A stretch of 64,000 nucleotides of DNA from Pseudoselenomonas ruminantium. GTDB taxonomy: Bacteria > Bacillota > Negativicutes > Selenomonadales > Selenomonadaceae. The position numbers were made by a program, and so were the translations under genes. The notes below the pieces were generated by a model, which saw only the letters and a program-made list of their open reading frames with translations, had not been told where the DNA came from and searched no databases. The stretch is taken from positions 70,941 to 134,940 of the forward strand of contig NZ_FNJQ01000005.1 in the NCBI RefSeq assembly GCF_900104055.1. Reading direction: 5' to 3'. Numbering within the stretch: position 1 is the stretch's first letter; each line of letters starts with the position of its first letter. Shown here piece by piece: positions 9,525 through 18,078 of this stretch.

Positions 9525-10987
9525 TCTTTTACCAGCACACCTTCCATTTTCTCACCGACTGCCGTTACGTACTTTTGATACTTGCTTGTGGGTTTTTCAG
9601 GGAGAGTCATGCGCAAATGTCCAGACTCTAGTAACGGTTTCAAGTACCGACGATTAAAATTCTTCCGGTCTGTCATCTTCATATAATCCATGATTTCTTG
9701 TCGGCTTCTTGCCTGCCAGCAAAAAGCCAGCACTTTTTCCGCATCATCATCCACGGTATCTTGGGGGGTATCTTGGGGGGTATCTTGGGGGGTATCTTGG
9801 GGGGTACCCCAAAACTTGTTCCTTAGTTCCGCATTGAGCATAAATTCACTCTGCTTATAATTGGGTTCTGGCAGGCCAGCCTCCAGCATATCACGAAAAA
9901 CTCGATCCACACCTTCTCCAAACTCTTTGACCAGATCATATTCATTCAACAATTCAACGATCTTAGGGTTGCGGCTAAAATGAAACTCCCTTATATTATC
10001 GATTCGAACCATCCCAGGCAAAACCCCTGGACTCTCAACACAAAAGTGATCATCAAACATTTTGATCTGAATATCCGTGCCCTTTATGCTGTAATCGCGA
10101 TGTGCAATCGCATTTACAATCAATTCCGTCCAACAAAATTCCGGATACTCAGGTATTGTCTTAAACACAGCCCCCTCACGCAGACTTGTATACTCTCTGA
10201 TCTGTGTCTTCATAAACGCTATTGCAGCCTGTGCCTGTTCCAAAATGCGACCAGAAAACTTCACATCTTTCACAACATTCATCCTGTCGCCGACCTCTGC
10301 TGTTTTTCCTTCATAACGAATAAAGCGGACACGTGCGCGAGGAAAAAAACGTTGCGGATTAACGCCGAACAACAGGATTGCTGCTCCCGATATTCTATCT
10401 TTCCCATCTGCTGTAGTTATGAAGTCATGATTATGTCGCAGGTAAAACTCTGCACTGCCCTTCGTATAGCCAATTTTTTCAATGTATTTTGCTACAAAAT
10501 TCCAATCTATATCGGACAAATCTGCCCCGGCTACCGGTTGGTCTTCAAAATACCGTACTCCTTTAGCATACACCAACTGAAGCCGCTGTTCAAAATTCAA
10601 TTTCTTGCTTCTATCCCCCACACGCAGAAAAACATCATCTGCCTGATTAGCAATCACCTGCGCAGACGGTAAAACATGCATCCTCAAAACATGATTCGCT
10701 TGCCCATCTTTATCCGTTACAACAAACGTTTTCGTTTCAACTGTCACAGAGGGAATACAATAATCAAAAGGAACACGTAAAAGTTCATTGAGATTCTTCT
10801 CATATGCATCAATCCCGCTTATCATCCCATCATCTTCTATACCAATAACCAGATAGCCACCATCAGCATTAGCCATAGCTACAACGGGGATTGCAAAATC
10901 ACGAGCTGATATTCTGGCCGATTTTCTGTCAATTATCTGCTTTTCTGTAGAATATTGCAATTCTTTGATATCATCCGGATTAAACAT
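9521..10987 (-). CDS. AlbA_2 (Schlafen-like) / RecG-related ATP-binding regulator
   Basis: A 488-residue protein with an N-terminal AlbA_2 domain (residues ~8-130; FAIPVVAMANADGGYLVIGIEDDG is its core), a GHKL-like HATPase_c_4 segment (WTELIVNAIAHRDYS, then FGEGVDRVFRDML) and a C-terminal winged-helix-like region (residues ~420-480). The hinge contains TPQD repeated four times, encoded by a perfect 12-base tandem repeat. Proteins of this family often carry TPQ-rich repeat linkers. They are commonly annotated as transcriptional regulators or RecG-like helicases, but no helicase motifs are present. It lies inside the sugar-transferase operon; its role there is unknown. Confidence 0.8.
   Translation of the reverse strand: MFNPDDIKELQYSTEKQIIDRKSARISARDFAIPVVAMANADGGYLVIGIEDDGMISGIDAYEKNLNELLRVPFDYCIPSVTVETKTFVVTDKDGQANHVLRMHVLPSAQVIANQADDVFLRVGDRSKKLNFEQRLQLVYAKGVRYFEDQPVAGADLSDIDWNFVAKYIEKIGYTKGSAEFYLRHNHDFITTADGKDRISGAAILLFGVNPQRFFPRARVRFIRYEGKTAEVGDRMNVVKDVKFSGRILEQAQAAIAFMKTQIREYTSLREGAVFKTIPEYPEFCWTELIVNAIAHRDYSIKGTDIQIKMFDDHFCVESPGVLPGMVRIDNIREFHFSRNPKIVELLNEYDLVKEFGEGVDRVFRDMLEAGLPEPNYKQSEFMLNAELRNKFWGTPQDTPQDTPQDTPQDTVDDDAEKVLAFCWQARSRQEIMDYMKMTDRKNFNRRYLKPLLESGHLRMTLPEKPTSKYQKYVTAVGEKMEGVLVKE
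9755..9802 (-). repeat. 12-base tandem repeat x4 in the AlbA_2 gene
   Basis: Four identical copies of GGTATCTTGGGG (plus strand) run head to tail from 9755 to 9802, followed by a partial GGTACCCC. They encode TPQD repeats. Unit length is a multiple of three, so copy-number change would lengthen or shorten the linker without a frameshift. Confidence 0.95.
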
Positions 10988-10991
10988 AAAC

Positions 10992-11903
10992 TTATCCTCG
11001 TAGTATCTTTTTCATATTTGTCCCAATCTGATCATCTACATCATCCTGAAACGCAAAGCGCTTTCGATATACTGCCCGTTTGCGGGTAGGAACTTCTTCC
11101 ATAGTCTTGCGCGGTTCTATCAGAGGAACCTCGTAAAATCTTGCGTCCTCTGTCTTATGACCGCCAGCTTCTTCCCAAAACTCACCAAAATCCGTCTTCA
11201 ATTTCCGATCACGCCGAGCATGGTTCATCGCATAGTACCCTTCGTTAGAAACGGCATAAATGTGTTTTACTTTGAGTGCCCTTGCTACCGCCATCGTCAT
11301 ATATAAAATAAGATTCTTTGTACGATATCGGTAAGACCGTTTCGTGATATCCTTGATGATATCTCTAGCATCCTCCATATTCGGGCCCTGCATAGCACCA
11401 ATCCACATGGAAGCATCGCCATTTTTATCCTTGTCCAGCCAAAAAATGATTTGATACAGCGGGTTGCCATCCAGTAACATCATTACCGACAACAAACCTT
11501 CCTTACGTTGACCTGGTTCCATTGTCAGCTGTGCATACCAATTGATATCTTCTTCTTTTGATTTCCAGATTTTATAGCAAGAATCATATGCTGCTAAACG
11601 CTTGCCCCATTCAGATTGGAATCTGCTTTGCAATAGCTCAATATGATTACAAATCAAACTCACGCGTTCTTCCAGGCGGGAACCCGCATAAAAAAAAGCT
11701 CTGGTTGCCTGCTCAATCAAAAACGGGTTCTTTTCCAAGATGGAAAAACGCTGTTCATCATCTTTAAACCAATTATAAAGTTTTCCTATCGCTGAAAAAT
11801 TCAACAACACCCGCGCCATAAAAACCACAAAGCGGTGCATTTCTCTCCAGTTGCTCAGGTCATAGATACGTTTACCGAGCTTATATATCTCTAAAAACAT
11901 CAT
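10992..11903 (-). CDS. VirK/YbjX (DUF535) family protein
   Basis: The 303-residue protein matches the DUF535 family (Shigella VirK, E. coli YbjX). A basic N-terminal helix is followed by the body LTMEPGQRKEGLLSVMMLLDG, then IFWLDKD and AMQGPN, and the C-terminal KVKHIYAVSNEGYYAMNHARRDRKLKTD-type region, given here only in part. VirK-like proteins affect outer-membrane or virulence-factor export and polymyxin sensitivity; biochemical activity is unknown. Its ATG overlaps the stop of the WaaE-like gene (ATGATG, 4 bases). The AlbA_2 gene begins 4 bases downstream. Location in the core-LPS operon fits an envelope role. Confidence 0.8.
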   Translation of the reverse strand: MMFLEIYKLGKRIYDLSNWREMHRFVVFMARVLLNFSAIGKLYNWFKDDEQRFSILEKNPFLIEQATRAFFYAGSRLEERVSLICNHIELLQSRFQSEWGKRLAAYDSCYKIWKSKEEDINWYAQLTMEPGQRKEGLLSVMMLLDGNPLYQIIFWLDKDKNGDASMWIGAMQGPNMEDARDIIKDITKRSYRYRTKNLILYMTMAVARALKVKHIYAVSNEGYYAMNHARRDRKLKTDFGEFWEEAGGHKTEDARFYEVPLIEPRKTMEEVPTRKRAVYRKRFAFQDDVDDQIGTNMKKILRG

Positions 11904-12676
11904 TCATCCCCTACATGATTATTAGTCTTATTCAAATAATACAGTTTCACATACTTGGCCATCGTATAGAAATAGTGAAAGCAGGCCAGCACAAAGCCTA
12001 TCCGTCCATCCATAAAGCCCAGGCGCAAGAACAACATGCGAAAACTTGCCCAAAATGGATGTAAGACAAAATCCCAAATGTGTGCTTTCTTGCCCTGTTC
12101 CTGCATCTTTTCTGCCGCCAATGTCGTGTAGAAATTCAGCTTGTTGAAGTAATGGTTCCAATCCCGATAAGGATAATGGATGATATATTCCTCTGTGGGC
12201 AGCTTCACTTCTTCATAGTCATGGTGGAACTGCGGATGCACGAAGCCCGTCACATAAGTGCCTTTTGCCGGAACAAGACGCACCACATAATCCGGGAACC
12301 AGCCACCATGACGCAAGGGCTGCTCCCAGAAGTAATTCAAGCGGGCATTACAATAAGCATATCTTCTGTCATCTTTTTGGACTAATTCGATGATTTTTGC
12401 CGCCAGCTTTTTGGACACCCGTTCATCTGCATCCAAAAAATAAATCCAAGGATGCGTTGCCTGCTGGATGGCGAAGGTCTGCTGTGCCCCCCAGTTACCA
12501 GCCAGCGCATGCTGTACAACCTTTGCTCCCAGCGATGCACTGATTTCTGCCGTCTTGTCCGTACTGAAGTCATCGATCACGATAACCTCGGCCGCAAATT
12601 GCACACTCTTAATGCAATCGGCAATATTTTTTTCCTCATTTTTTGCTAGTATCAACACGGATACATCCGCTGTCAT
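11900..12676 (-). CDS. WaaE/KdtX-type GT2 glycosyltransferase
   Basis: The start is ATG at 12676: GGAAAGGTGA lies just upstream, the frame further 5' overlaps the GT4 gene, and VSVLILAKNEEKNI is the normal GT2 N-terminus. The 258-residue product has the nucleotide-binding VIVIDDFSTDKT, the acidic FLDADERVS motif (DxD equivalent) and RHGGWFPDYVVRLV, which is characteristic of lipopolysaccharide core beta-1,4-glucosyltransferases of the WaaE/KdtX group. A C-terminal hydrophobic segment suggests membrane association. It likely adds a hexose to inner-core heptose. Confidence 0.85.
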   Translation of the reverse strand: MTADVSVLILAKNEEKNIADCIKSVQFAAEVIVIDDFSTDKTAEISASLGAKVVQHALAGNWGAQQTFAIQQATHPWIYFLDADERVSKKLAAKIIELVQKDDRRYAYCNARLNYFWEQPLRHGGWFPDYVVRLVPAKGTYVTGFVHPQFHHDYEEVKLPTEEYIIHYPYRDWNHYFNKLNFYTTLAAEKMQEQGKKAHIWDFVLHPFWASFRMLFLRLGFMDGRIGFVLACFHYFYTMAKYVKLYYLNKTNNHVGDE

Positions 12677-12680
12677 CTTG

Positions 12681-13817
12681 TCACCTTTCCTCATTCCATA
12701 TCTGTTCCAAGCGCTGGGCAAAAGCCTCCGGAGAATATTCCCTGCCTGCTCTGGCCAACTCAGTCTGGTAGATATTCTTCCTGTCATCATAGGTATTGAT
12801 GACATCCTCCAATACGTCATGAAGCGATTGCATATCACCGCTTTTGAAACACTGTCCTATATTATATGCCGCAAATACTTCCGGGTTCATATCGTCACTG
12901 GCAATGACCGGTTTCTGATAGCCGATAGCCGTAAAGAGCATGCCACCCCAATGATAAAGGTAGCGCGGCGCAGAATAAGGCATCAGAAGTACATCAATCC
13001 CGGCAATGGCCTGCTGCCATTCTTTGCCGATAAGCCCCTTGTGCAGGAAATCTATACCTTCCGTCCCCTTATACTTTTGGATAATGCGTTCAAAGTCCTC
13101 AGCATCCTCGGGATGCATGGTTGCGCCCTGCACGAAAAGTTTTACCGGACGGTTATAATGTCCCTGCAGATAAACCTTCAGGAAGTCCTCTAACCTTTTC
13201 TCCCGGCGGTACTGGCCGAAGAATCCTATCGTCAGCACATCATTGTGCGGAGGCTTTACCTCGATATCCCGTGGCGTAAAAGTGGGCGGATAAATCGTGC
13301 GGATATTGCTGCGTTTTTCCCCAAAGATATCCTCACTAAAAGTCAGCACAGTTGGGCGGATATTCTTGCAAGCTGCCAGCTTGTCTGCCTCCCGTAAAAA
13401 TTTCGGGGCTTCTCCGGGATTGATGCCATGCAAGATAAAGATGATAGGCACAGGCGATTTTCGCAACCGGCTTTTGGCCAGCGCCCGCAGATAGCGGTAA
13501 GTGGACGTAGGGACAATCAGCGCATCCACTTCGCCTCGCAACGCCACCTCATAGAGCTGACGATACCAGCTCATGCGGTTCCATTCCCGTTTTACAGTGC
13601 GTGCCAGTTTCCTCAGACCGGTCACGCCACTATAAGAAACGACCTCTCCATGCAGTTCATGCACCGGCACATGATAGTCAAAACTGAATTGAAACCCCTC
13701 CGGCACATAGAAGCAGACCTCATGACCACGCTTCTGCATCTCTTCCACGATAATTCGGTCAAAATCCACCTCATGACCGCCGGGTGTCATGATATTCTCA
13801 AAAATTCCAATGCGCAT
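12681..13817 (-). CDS. GT4-family glycosyltransferase
   Basis: The protein begins MRIGIFENIMTPGGHEVDF at ATG 13817, with GGGAG 9 bases upstream; a TTG 24 bases earlier is rejected. GT-B features are LTIGFFGQYRREKRLEDFL (C-lobe start), DVLLMPYSAPRYLYHWGGMLFTA and PVIASDDMNPE. This is the first gene after the terminator that ends the lactate permease transcript, so it may head the second core-LPS operon. No convincing promoter was picked out in the short 5' gap. Sugar specificity unknown. Confidence 0.85.
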   Translation of the reverse strand: MRIGIFENIMTPGGHEVDFDRIIVEEMQKRGHEVCFYVPEGFQFSFDYHVPVHELHGEVVSYSGVTGLRKLARTVKREWNRMSWYRQLYEVALRGEVDALIVPTSTYRYLRALAKSRLRKSPVPIIFILHGINPGEAPKFLREADKLAACKNIRPTVLTFSEDIFGEKRSNIRTIYPPTFTPRDIEVKPPHNDVLTIGFFGQYRREKRLEDFLKVYLQGHYNRPVKLFVQGATMHPEDAEDFERIIQKYKGTEGIDFLHKGLIGKEWQQAIAGIDVLLMPYSAPRYLYHWGGMLFTAIGYQKPVIASDDMNPEVFAAYNIGQCFKSGDMQSLHDVLEDVINTYDDRKNIYQTELARAGREYSPEAFAQRLEQIWNEER

Positions 13818-13874
13818 TATGGAACTCCCTTTTCCGTCCAAAATTTATCTAACACTTAATTTTACCACATACCC

Positions 13875-13904
13875 ATAAAAAAATCCGCACATTCTGTGCG
13901 GATT
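13875..13904 (-). terminator. Rho-independent terminator after the lactate permease gene
   Basis: AATCCGCAC (13882-13890) and GTGCGGATT (13896-13904) form a 9-bp stem with a 5-base loop. Read on the minus strand it is followed by a run of seven T (13875-13881). It ends the transcript coming from the permease gene. Confidence 0.85.
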
Positions 13905-13928
13905 GATATATTTTATTTCCCTATGATC

Positions 13929-15467
13929 CTATAACAACCTACCACCAAAGTAAACCAACAGGCCTAGCAAGGTGATGAAAGGCAGATAAACTTTCATCCC
14001 CAGAGCCAGAAGCTGGCTTTCACTGCCTTTGCCAGCCATACCGATAGCCGCCACGCCGATGGCAATACTCTGCGGAGCAATGAGTTTCCCCGCGCAAGCC
14101 CCAGTGGCATTAGCAGCGGCAATCCAAATCTGCGTATTCAACGGCGCACCTATGGCAATCGCAGCATCCATCTGCAATTTCCCCAACAAAATACAGGTAC
14201 TCGTCGCTGAACCGGTGATAAAACCGCCAACCGAGCCGATAAAAGCCGCAATCGCGGGATACAGCAAACCTGTAGCTGCTACGGTATTATCCGCAATTGT
14301 CGTGGTCATGCCACTATACCCCATAACTTTGGCCGTGGCAATAATGGAAATGATGGTGATAAAGGTCGGGCGCAAGCTTCGCATCGTCTTTCCCAACACC
14401 TGCAGCATATCCACCAGAGCTATTTTCTGAATAAAGCCACTGACAAAGGTAGCAAAGAAGATTACCATGCCAGGCGTAGCAATCCAATGGAAAGTATATG
14501 GACTGCCACCTTCGCCCTTATAAATCAATATAGATGTGCGAACCTGTGAAATGGAATCATAGATGGTCGGCACAAGCTTACTGGTCAGCAACAACAGGAC
14601 AAAAATCAACAAAAAGGGAAGCCAGGCCAAAAAGGCCTGATTCTTTGTCACCGTTGGCATCTCTGCCCGCTGCAGTACATAGTATGAATCTTCCAATGGG
14701 AACAATCTGACTGTGCCGATAATGGCCCCCATAGTACAAAGGGCCCCCGCCACACCTGCCAGCTCCGGGCCCATGAAATAAGACACGAGCAGTTGGGCCA
14801 ACACATAGCTGATACCTGCCGCCGCGCACACAGGGATCATTCCTCTTAGAGCCTTCAAGCCGCCGCCCGCGATGACAACCATCAGAAACGGACAAAGCAA
14901 ACCTAAAATGCCGATCTGCAATGCCACATAAGTAGCCAACTGGGCAGCATCCGTCCCCATGATTCCCGACAAAGTCACGAGTGGGATGCCGATAGAACCA
15001 TACGCTGAAGGGACGAAGTTAGCTACCAGGCAAACAGCCACAGCACTGACCGGATTAATGCCCATTCCGGCCAACATGCTGGCCGGAATCGCCACCGCAG
15101 TCCCAAATCCGGCCATCCCTTCCAAAAATCCACCAAAACCAAAGGCAATCAGGAGAATCAACACCCGATAATCACTGCTGACAGAATTCAACATGGCCTT
15201 GATTGTTTCCATGCCACCTGTATGCACCGATAAATGATAGGTATAAATCGTCGCTGTAATAATAAGCAAGATGGGCCAACAGGCCAGGGCTGTCCCCTCC
15301 AAAAAAGCACTGGCCATATAATCAGCCGGCATACCAAAATAGGACACACTGGCAAGCAGCGATAGCAACAATGCCACCGGGCAGGCTTTCCACGCCGCCA
15401 TTTTCAGACCGGAAAGTGCCACGATCAGCCATAGAATTGGCAGCACAGCCAAAAACAGCAGAGTCAC
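13929..15467 (-). CDS. L-lactate permease (LctP/LldP family)
   Basis: The 512-residue, almost wholly hydrophobic protein has 12 or more predicted membrane spans. It carries the family signatures GFGGFLEGMAGFGTAVAIP, LVANFVPSAYGSIGIP and the C-terminal NATGACAGKLIAPQSIAI. It would import or export L-lactate or glycolate with protons across the inner membrane. It is oddly placed between an LtaS-like transferase gene (67 bases upstream) and LPS glycosyltransferases. It has its own terminator but no lactate dehydrogenase neighbour. Confidence 0.92.
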   Translation of the reverse strand: MTLLFLAVLPILWLIVALSGLKMAAWKACPVALLLSLLASVSYFGMPADYMASAFLEGTALACWPILLIITATIYTYHLSVHTGGMETIKAMLNSVSSDYRVLILLIAFGFGGFLEGMAGFGTAVAIPASMLAGMGINPVSAVAVCLVANFVPSAYGSIGIPLVTLSGIMGTDAAQLATYVALQIGILGLLCPFLMVVIAGGGLKALRGMIPVCAAAGISYVLAQLLVSYFMGPELAGVAGALCTMGAIIGTVRLFPLEDSYYVLQRAEMPTVTKNQAFLAWLPFLLIFVLLLLTSKLVPTIYDSISQVRTSILIYKGEGGSPYTFHWIATPGMVIFFATFVSGFIQKIALVDMLQVLGKTMRSLRPTFITIISIIATAKVMGYSGMTTTIADNTVAATGLLYPAIAAFIGSVGGFITGSATSTCILLGKLQMDAAIAIGAPLNTQIWIAAANATGACAGKLIAPQSIAIGVAAIGMAGKGSESQLLALGMKVYLPFITLLGLLVYFGGRLL

Positions 15468-15534
15468 AATAATCCCCCCTTTTTCAGAATCTTCTTTTAA
15501 AGGGATTATTCGCCACAGGAATGTTTTTTCCTGT

Positions 15535-17556
15535 TTACACTTCAGGAAATCCTTTCATCAATTGTTCCGGATGTCTGACCAACCAGCCCGTAATCTCACA
15601 ATAAGCCGCCCTCTCTTCAGCAAAGCTTCTATCCTCACGTTGTAATGGCAACATATCACTGCTAACCGCTAAGGATTGCGAACCAAGGCTATAATCCCCC
15701 ACGCGCTCTTTTGTCAGCCAGCAGTAAGGGGTCACAACATGATCAATGGGTTCTGTCAAGGAAGGGAACAATGACTCATACTCATACCCCTGAGGAGCAA
15801 TGAGTTCTACCAACGTAGGCAGGATATTCATATGTCCTCCAATAGTATTCCCAGCCAACCCCCCCGGCATCAATTCCGGATGATGGATGGCAAAGGTTGT
15901 CATAACACACTCACGCATTGACGGTTCCCGGCGGTTCACCAAATCGTATTGATAAGGGATCAGGCCTGCCGAATGATCACCGGTCAAAATAAACAAACTG
16001 TCCGGAAAGACCTTTTGCATATCACACACAAATTTCAACAACGCTTGATCCGCATACCAGGCTGCAGCCAGCTTCCGCATCACTTTTGCATCCCGCCGCA
16101 AAGCTTTGGGAATATCCGGCATAATCCTGTCAGCATCAAAACCATATTTGCAAAATGGCATACGCCAAGGACCGTGATTCGATGTGGTATACAGAAAATG
16201 CAGCGTTGGCCCCTCATCAGCTGCAGCGATGAGCTCTGCAGCCCTTGCTAAGAATATATGGTCATAAACGCCCAGCCATGTAGCAGGAGCTTTTTTCCCA
16301 CAGATATCGGGACCAGCATGGCAGGCGTCAAAACCAGTTGCCGGTACAAAATGCTGCATGCTGCCATGATTCAGTCCACCGCCATACCAAAATTCCGTCC
16401 GATAACCAAGCTTCTTCATCTGCAACGGCAATGCAGTAGAAACGGTCTTATGCCAAAAAAGTTCCCGCTCATTAAGCTGTAGATTAGCATCATATACGCC
16501 TGACAACAAACTCACTAAGGACGGGCGCGAAGTCATCCCTGCCGACAGAAAGTTATTGATGGCGATCGTATGGGGATTTTCCCGAAACTTCTTGCTGGCA
16601 TCCATCAGGTGCAGATTGGCATAAAGCGAATCCAAGCCAACCTGCGTATGGCTTTCCCCCAACAGGAAAAAAATATGACTTGGTTTGGATATTCTCGCCC
16701 CTTTAGCCTGCCGCCTGAAATATTGCAAGGGCGAATCTGAAACCGTAATGATCCTCCCTAATAATGGCTGCATCAAGTGCGCTGAAGTATCATCATCATG
16801 GGTGAGTGAGGCACTGACCTTTTTCTTGCAAGCTAGTTCAAACGCAACCAAATCATCCACCACAGCTTTGCCGAAAAATATATCGTTTTTCACCACATCA
16901 GGAACTTCATCAAATTCTGGTTTATGACGATGATTCAACGTTCCCCCATAGCGAAACCAGTAGAACACGATTCCCGCAGAAATGAAAACAAAAGCATTCA
17001 AGCCGTACTGTTGCCAGCGTTCTGCTAATGTCCAATATGGCAGAAGCGGCAAGCTAAGCAGCCAGGTAATAGCCTTATGACAAAGCCACAAATAAGGCAA
17101 ATAGCCCAACAAAATCAAAGCGCCATGATTTTGATGAAAGAAAATATCCAAAAGATTCTTCTTGTCCGCCTTACCTCCGAGTTTGATGGTCACATTGTAG
17201 GTATCATGAAAATGATAGTAAAAAATCATCTTTCCCATAAAGGCTGTATAAATCACAGCCAGATATCCCAGCAAACCATAACAACGCACCTCATCTCCTA
17301 GGGCATAATACCCGGGGAAGAAAGCACCTAGCAGAGATACCAACACCAGCGAAAAGAGGAATACATAGGCATTGAAGTCCATCCCCCACCAAAAACCATA
17401 GCTGAAGCACATCAGCCATTTTTTCCAATGTCCACGGGGATTTTTATTCGGCGCATAAACCAGAATAAACGCCAGCCTGAACAGCGCACAAACAAGTGGC
17501 GCCACCAACATCAACTTGAAATCCTGTTGGATACCATAATAAAACTGCAAAAACAT
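15535..17556 (-). CDS. LtaS-like phosphoglycerol/phosphoethanolamine transferase 2
   Basis: A 673-residue membrane enzyme with about five N-terminal hydrophobic segments (to residue ~200) and an extracytoplasmic sulfatase-fold domain. FFLLGESHTQ (Glu301) and GMTSRPSLVSLLSG (probable nucleophile Thr342) match the first two LtaS motifs. FILTGDHSAG and NTIGGHMNILPTLVE supply the remaining metal ligands. In monoderms LtaS polymerises glycerol-phosphate. In this diderm LPS locus the homologue more likely decorates LPS or another glycan with a phosphate-linked group. It lies 6 bases after gmhB, indicating one operon. Confidence 0.8.
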   Translation of the reverse strand: MFLQFYYGIQQDFKLMLVAPLVCALFRLAFILVYAPNKNPRGHWKKWLMCFSYGFWWGMDFNAYVFLFSLVLVSLLGAFFPGYYALGDEVRCYGLLGYLAVIYTAFMGKMIFYYHFHDTYNVTIKLGGKADKKNLLDIFFHQNHGALILLGYLPYLWLCHKAITWLLSLPLLPYWTLAERWQQYGLNAFVFISAGIVFYWFRYGGTLNHRHKPEFDEVPDVVKNDIFFGKAVVDDLVAFELACKKKVSASLTHDDDTSAHLMQPLLGRIITVSDSPLQYFRRQAKGARISKPSHIFFLLGESHTQVGLDSLYANLHLMDASKKFRENPHTIAINNFLSAGMTSRPSLVSLLSGVYDANLQLNERELFWHKTVSTALPLQMKKLGYRTEFWYGGGLNHGSMQHFVPATGFDACHAGPDICGKKAPATWLGVYDHIFLARAAELIAAADEGPTLHFLYTTSNHGPWRMPFCKYGFDADRIMPDIPKALRRDAKVMRKLAAAWYADQALLKFVCDMQKVFPDSLFILTGDHSAGLIPYQYDLVNRREPSMRECVMTTFAIHHPELMPGGLAGNTIGGHMNILPTLVELIAPQGYEYESLFPSLTEPIDHVVTPYCWLTKERVGDYSLGSQSLAVSSDMLPLQREDRSFAEERAAYCEITGWLVRHPEQLMKGFPEV

Positions 17557-17562
17557 AGTTCC

Positions 17563-18078
17563 TCACAAGTATTCTTTTATCCGTGTCAATAAATTGCCGC
17601 CATCATAATAGATTCCCGTCAGTCCCGCCCGTCGGGCACATTCCATATCATTATCGCTGTCGCCTACCAAAAAAGACTTTACGCGATTGATATGAAAATG
17701 GCAGCAGGCTTCATCCACCATTCCTGTAGCAGGCTTTCGGCAGTTGCATGCTTTAGTATATTGCAGAATTTTTCCCTGCGGATGGTGCGGGCAGTAAAAG
17801 AGCGCATCTAAATGCGCTCCAATCTTTGCCAGTTCTGCATTCATCCAATCATAGACAGCCTGAATATCTTCTTCCGGGTAGAATCCTCTGGCCACACCAC
17901 TCTGATTGGTAACGAGGATGGCCAGATACCCCTTGTCATTGACGTATTTGATTGCCTCTTTGGCACCTTCTATCCAGACGAAGTCTTCCAGACGGTGCAG
18001 GTAGGCGATGTCGACATTGAGTGTGCCATCCCGATCGAAGAATACGGCCTTTTTATTCGTTGTAGTCAAAGTAGCCAC
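17563..18078 (-). CDS. gmhB: D-glycero-beta-D-manno-heptose 1,7-bisphosphate 7-phosphatase
   Basis: The 171-residue HAD hydrolase starts its catalytic motif with FFDRDGTLN (nucleophile Asp), followed by LVTNQSGVARG and FLVGDSDNDMECARRAG. The zinc-binding insert CPHHP...CNCRKP near residues 95-115 is typical of GmhB. It dephosphorylates heptose-1,7-bisphosphate to heptose-1-phosphate, the step before HldC. The gene overlaps the 3' end of hldD. GTG at 18078 is one possible start, but TTG at 18069 sits 5 bases after AAGGGTGG and may be the real one. Confidence 0.93.
   Translation of the reverse strand: MATLTTTNKKAVFFDRDGTLNVDIAYLHRLEDFVWIEGAKEAIKYVNDKGYLAILVTNQSGVARGFYPEEDIQAVYDWMNAELAKIGAHLDALFYCPHHPQGKILQYTKACNCRKPATGMVDEACCHFHINRVKSFLVGDSDNDMECARRAGLTGIYYDGGNLLTRIKEYL

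Noticed and set aside
9755..9802. CRISPR-like array
   Set aside because: Repeats are directly adjacent without spacers and lie in a coding sequence; it is a simple tandem repeat.
15515..15534. ACAGGAA/TTCCTGT hairpin before the lactate permease gene
   Set aside because: Short stem with no T-tract on the relevant strand; not enough to call a terminator or operator.
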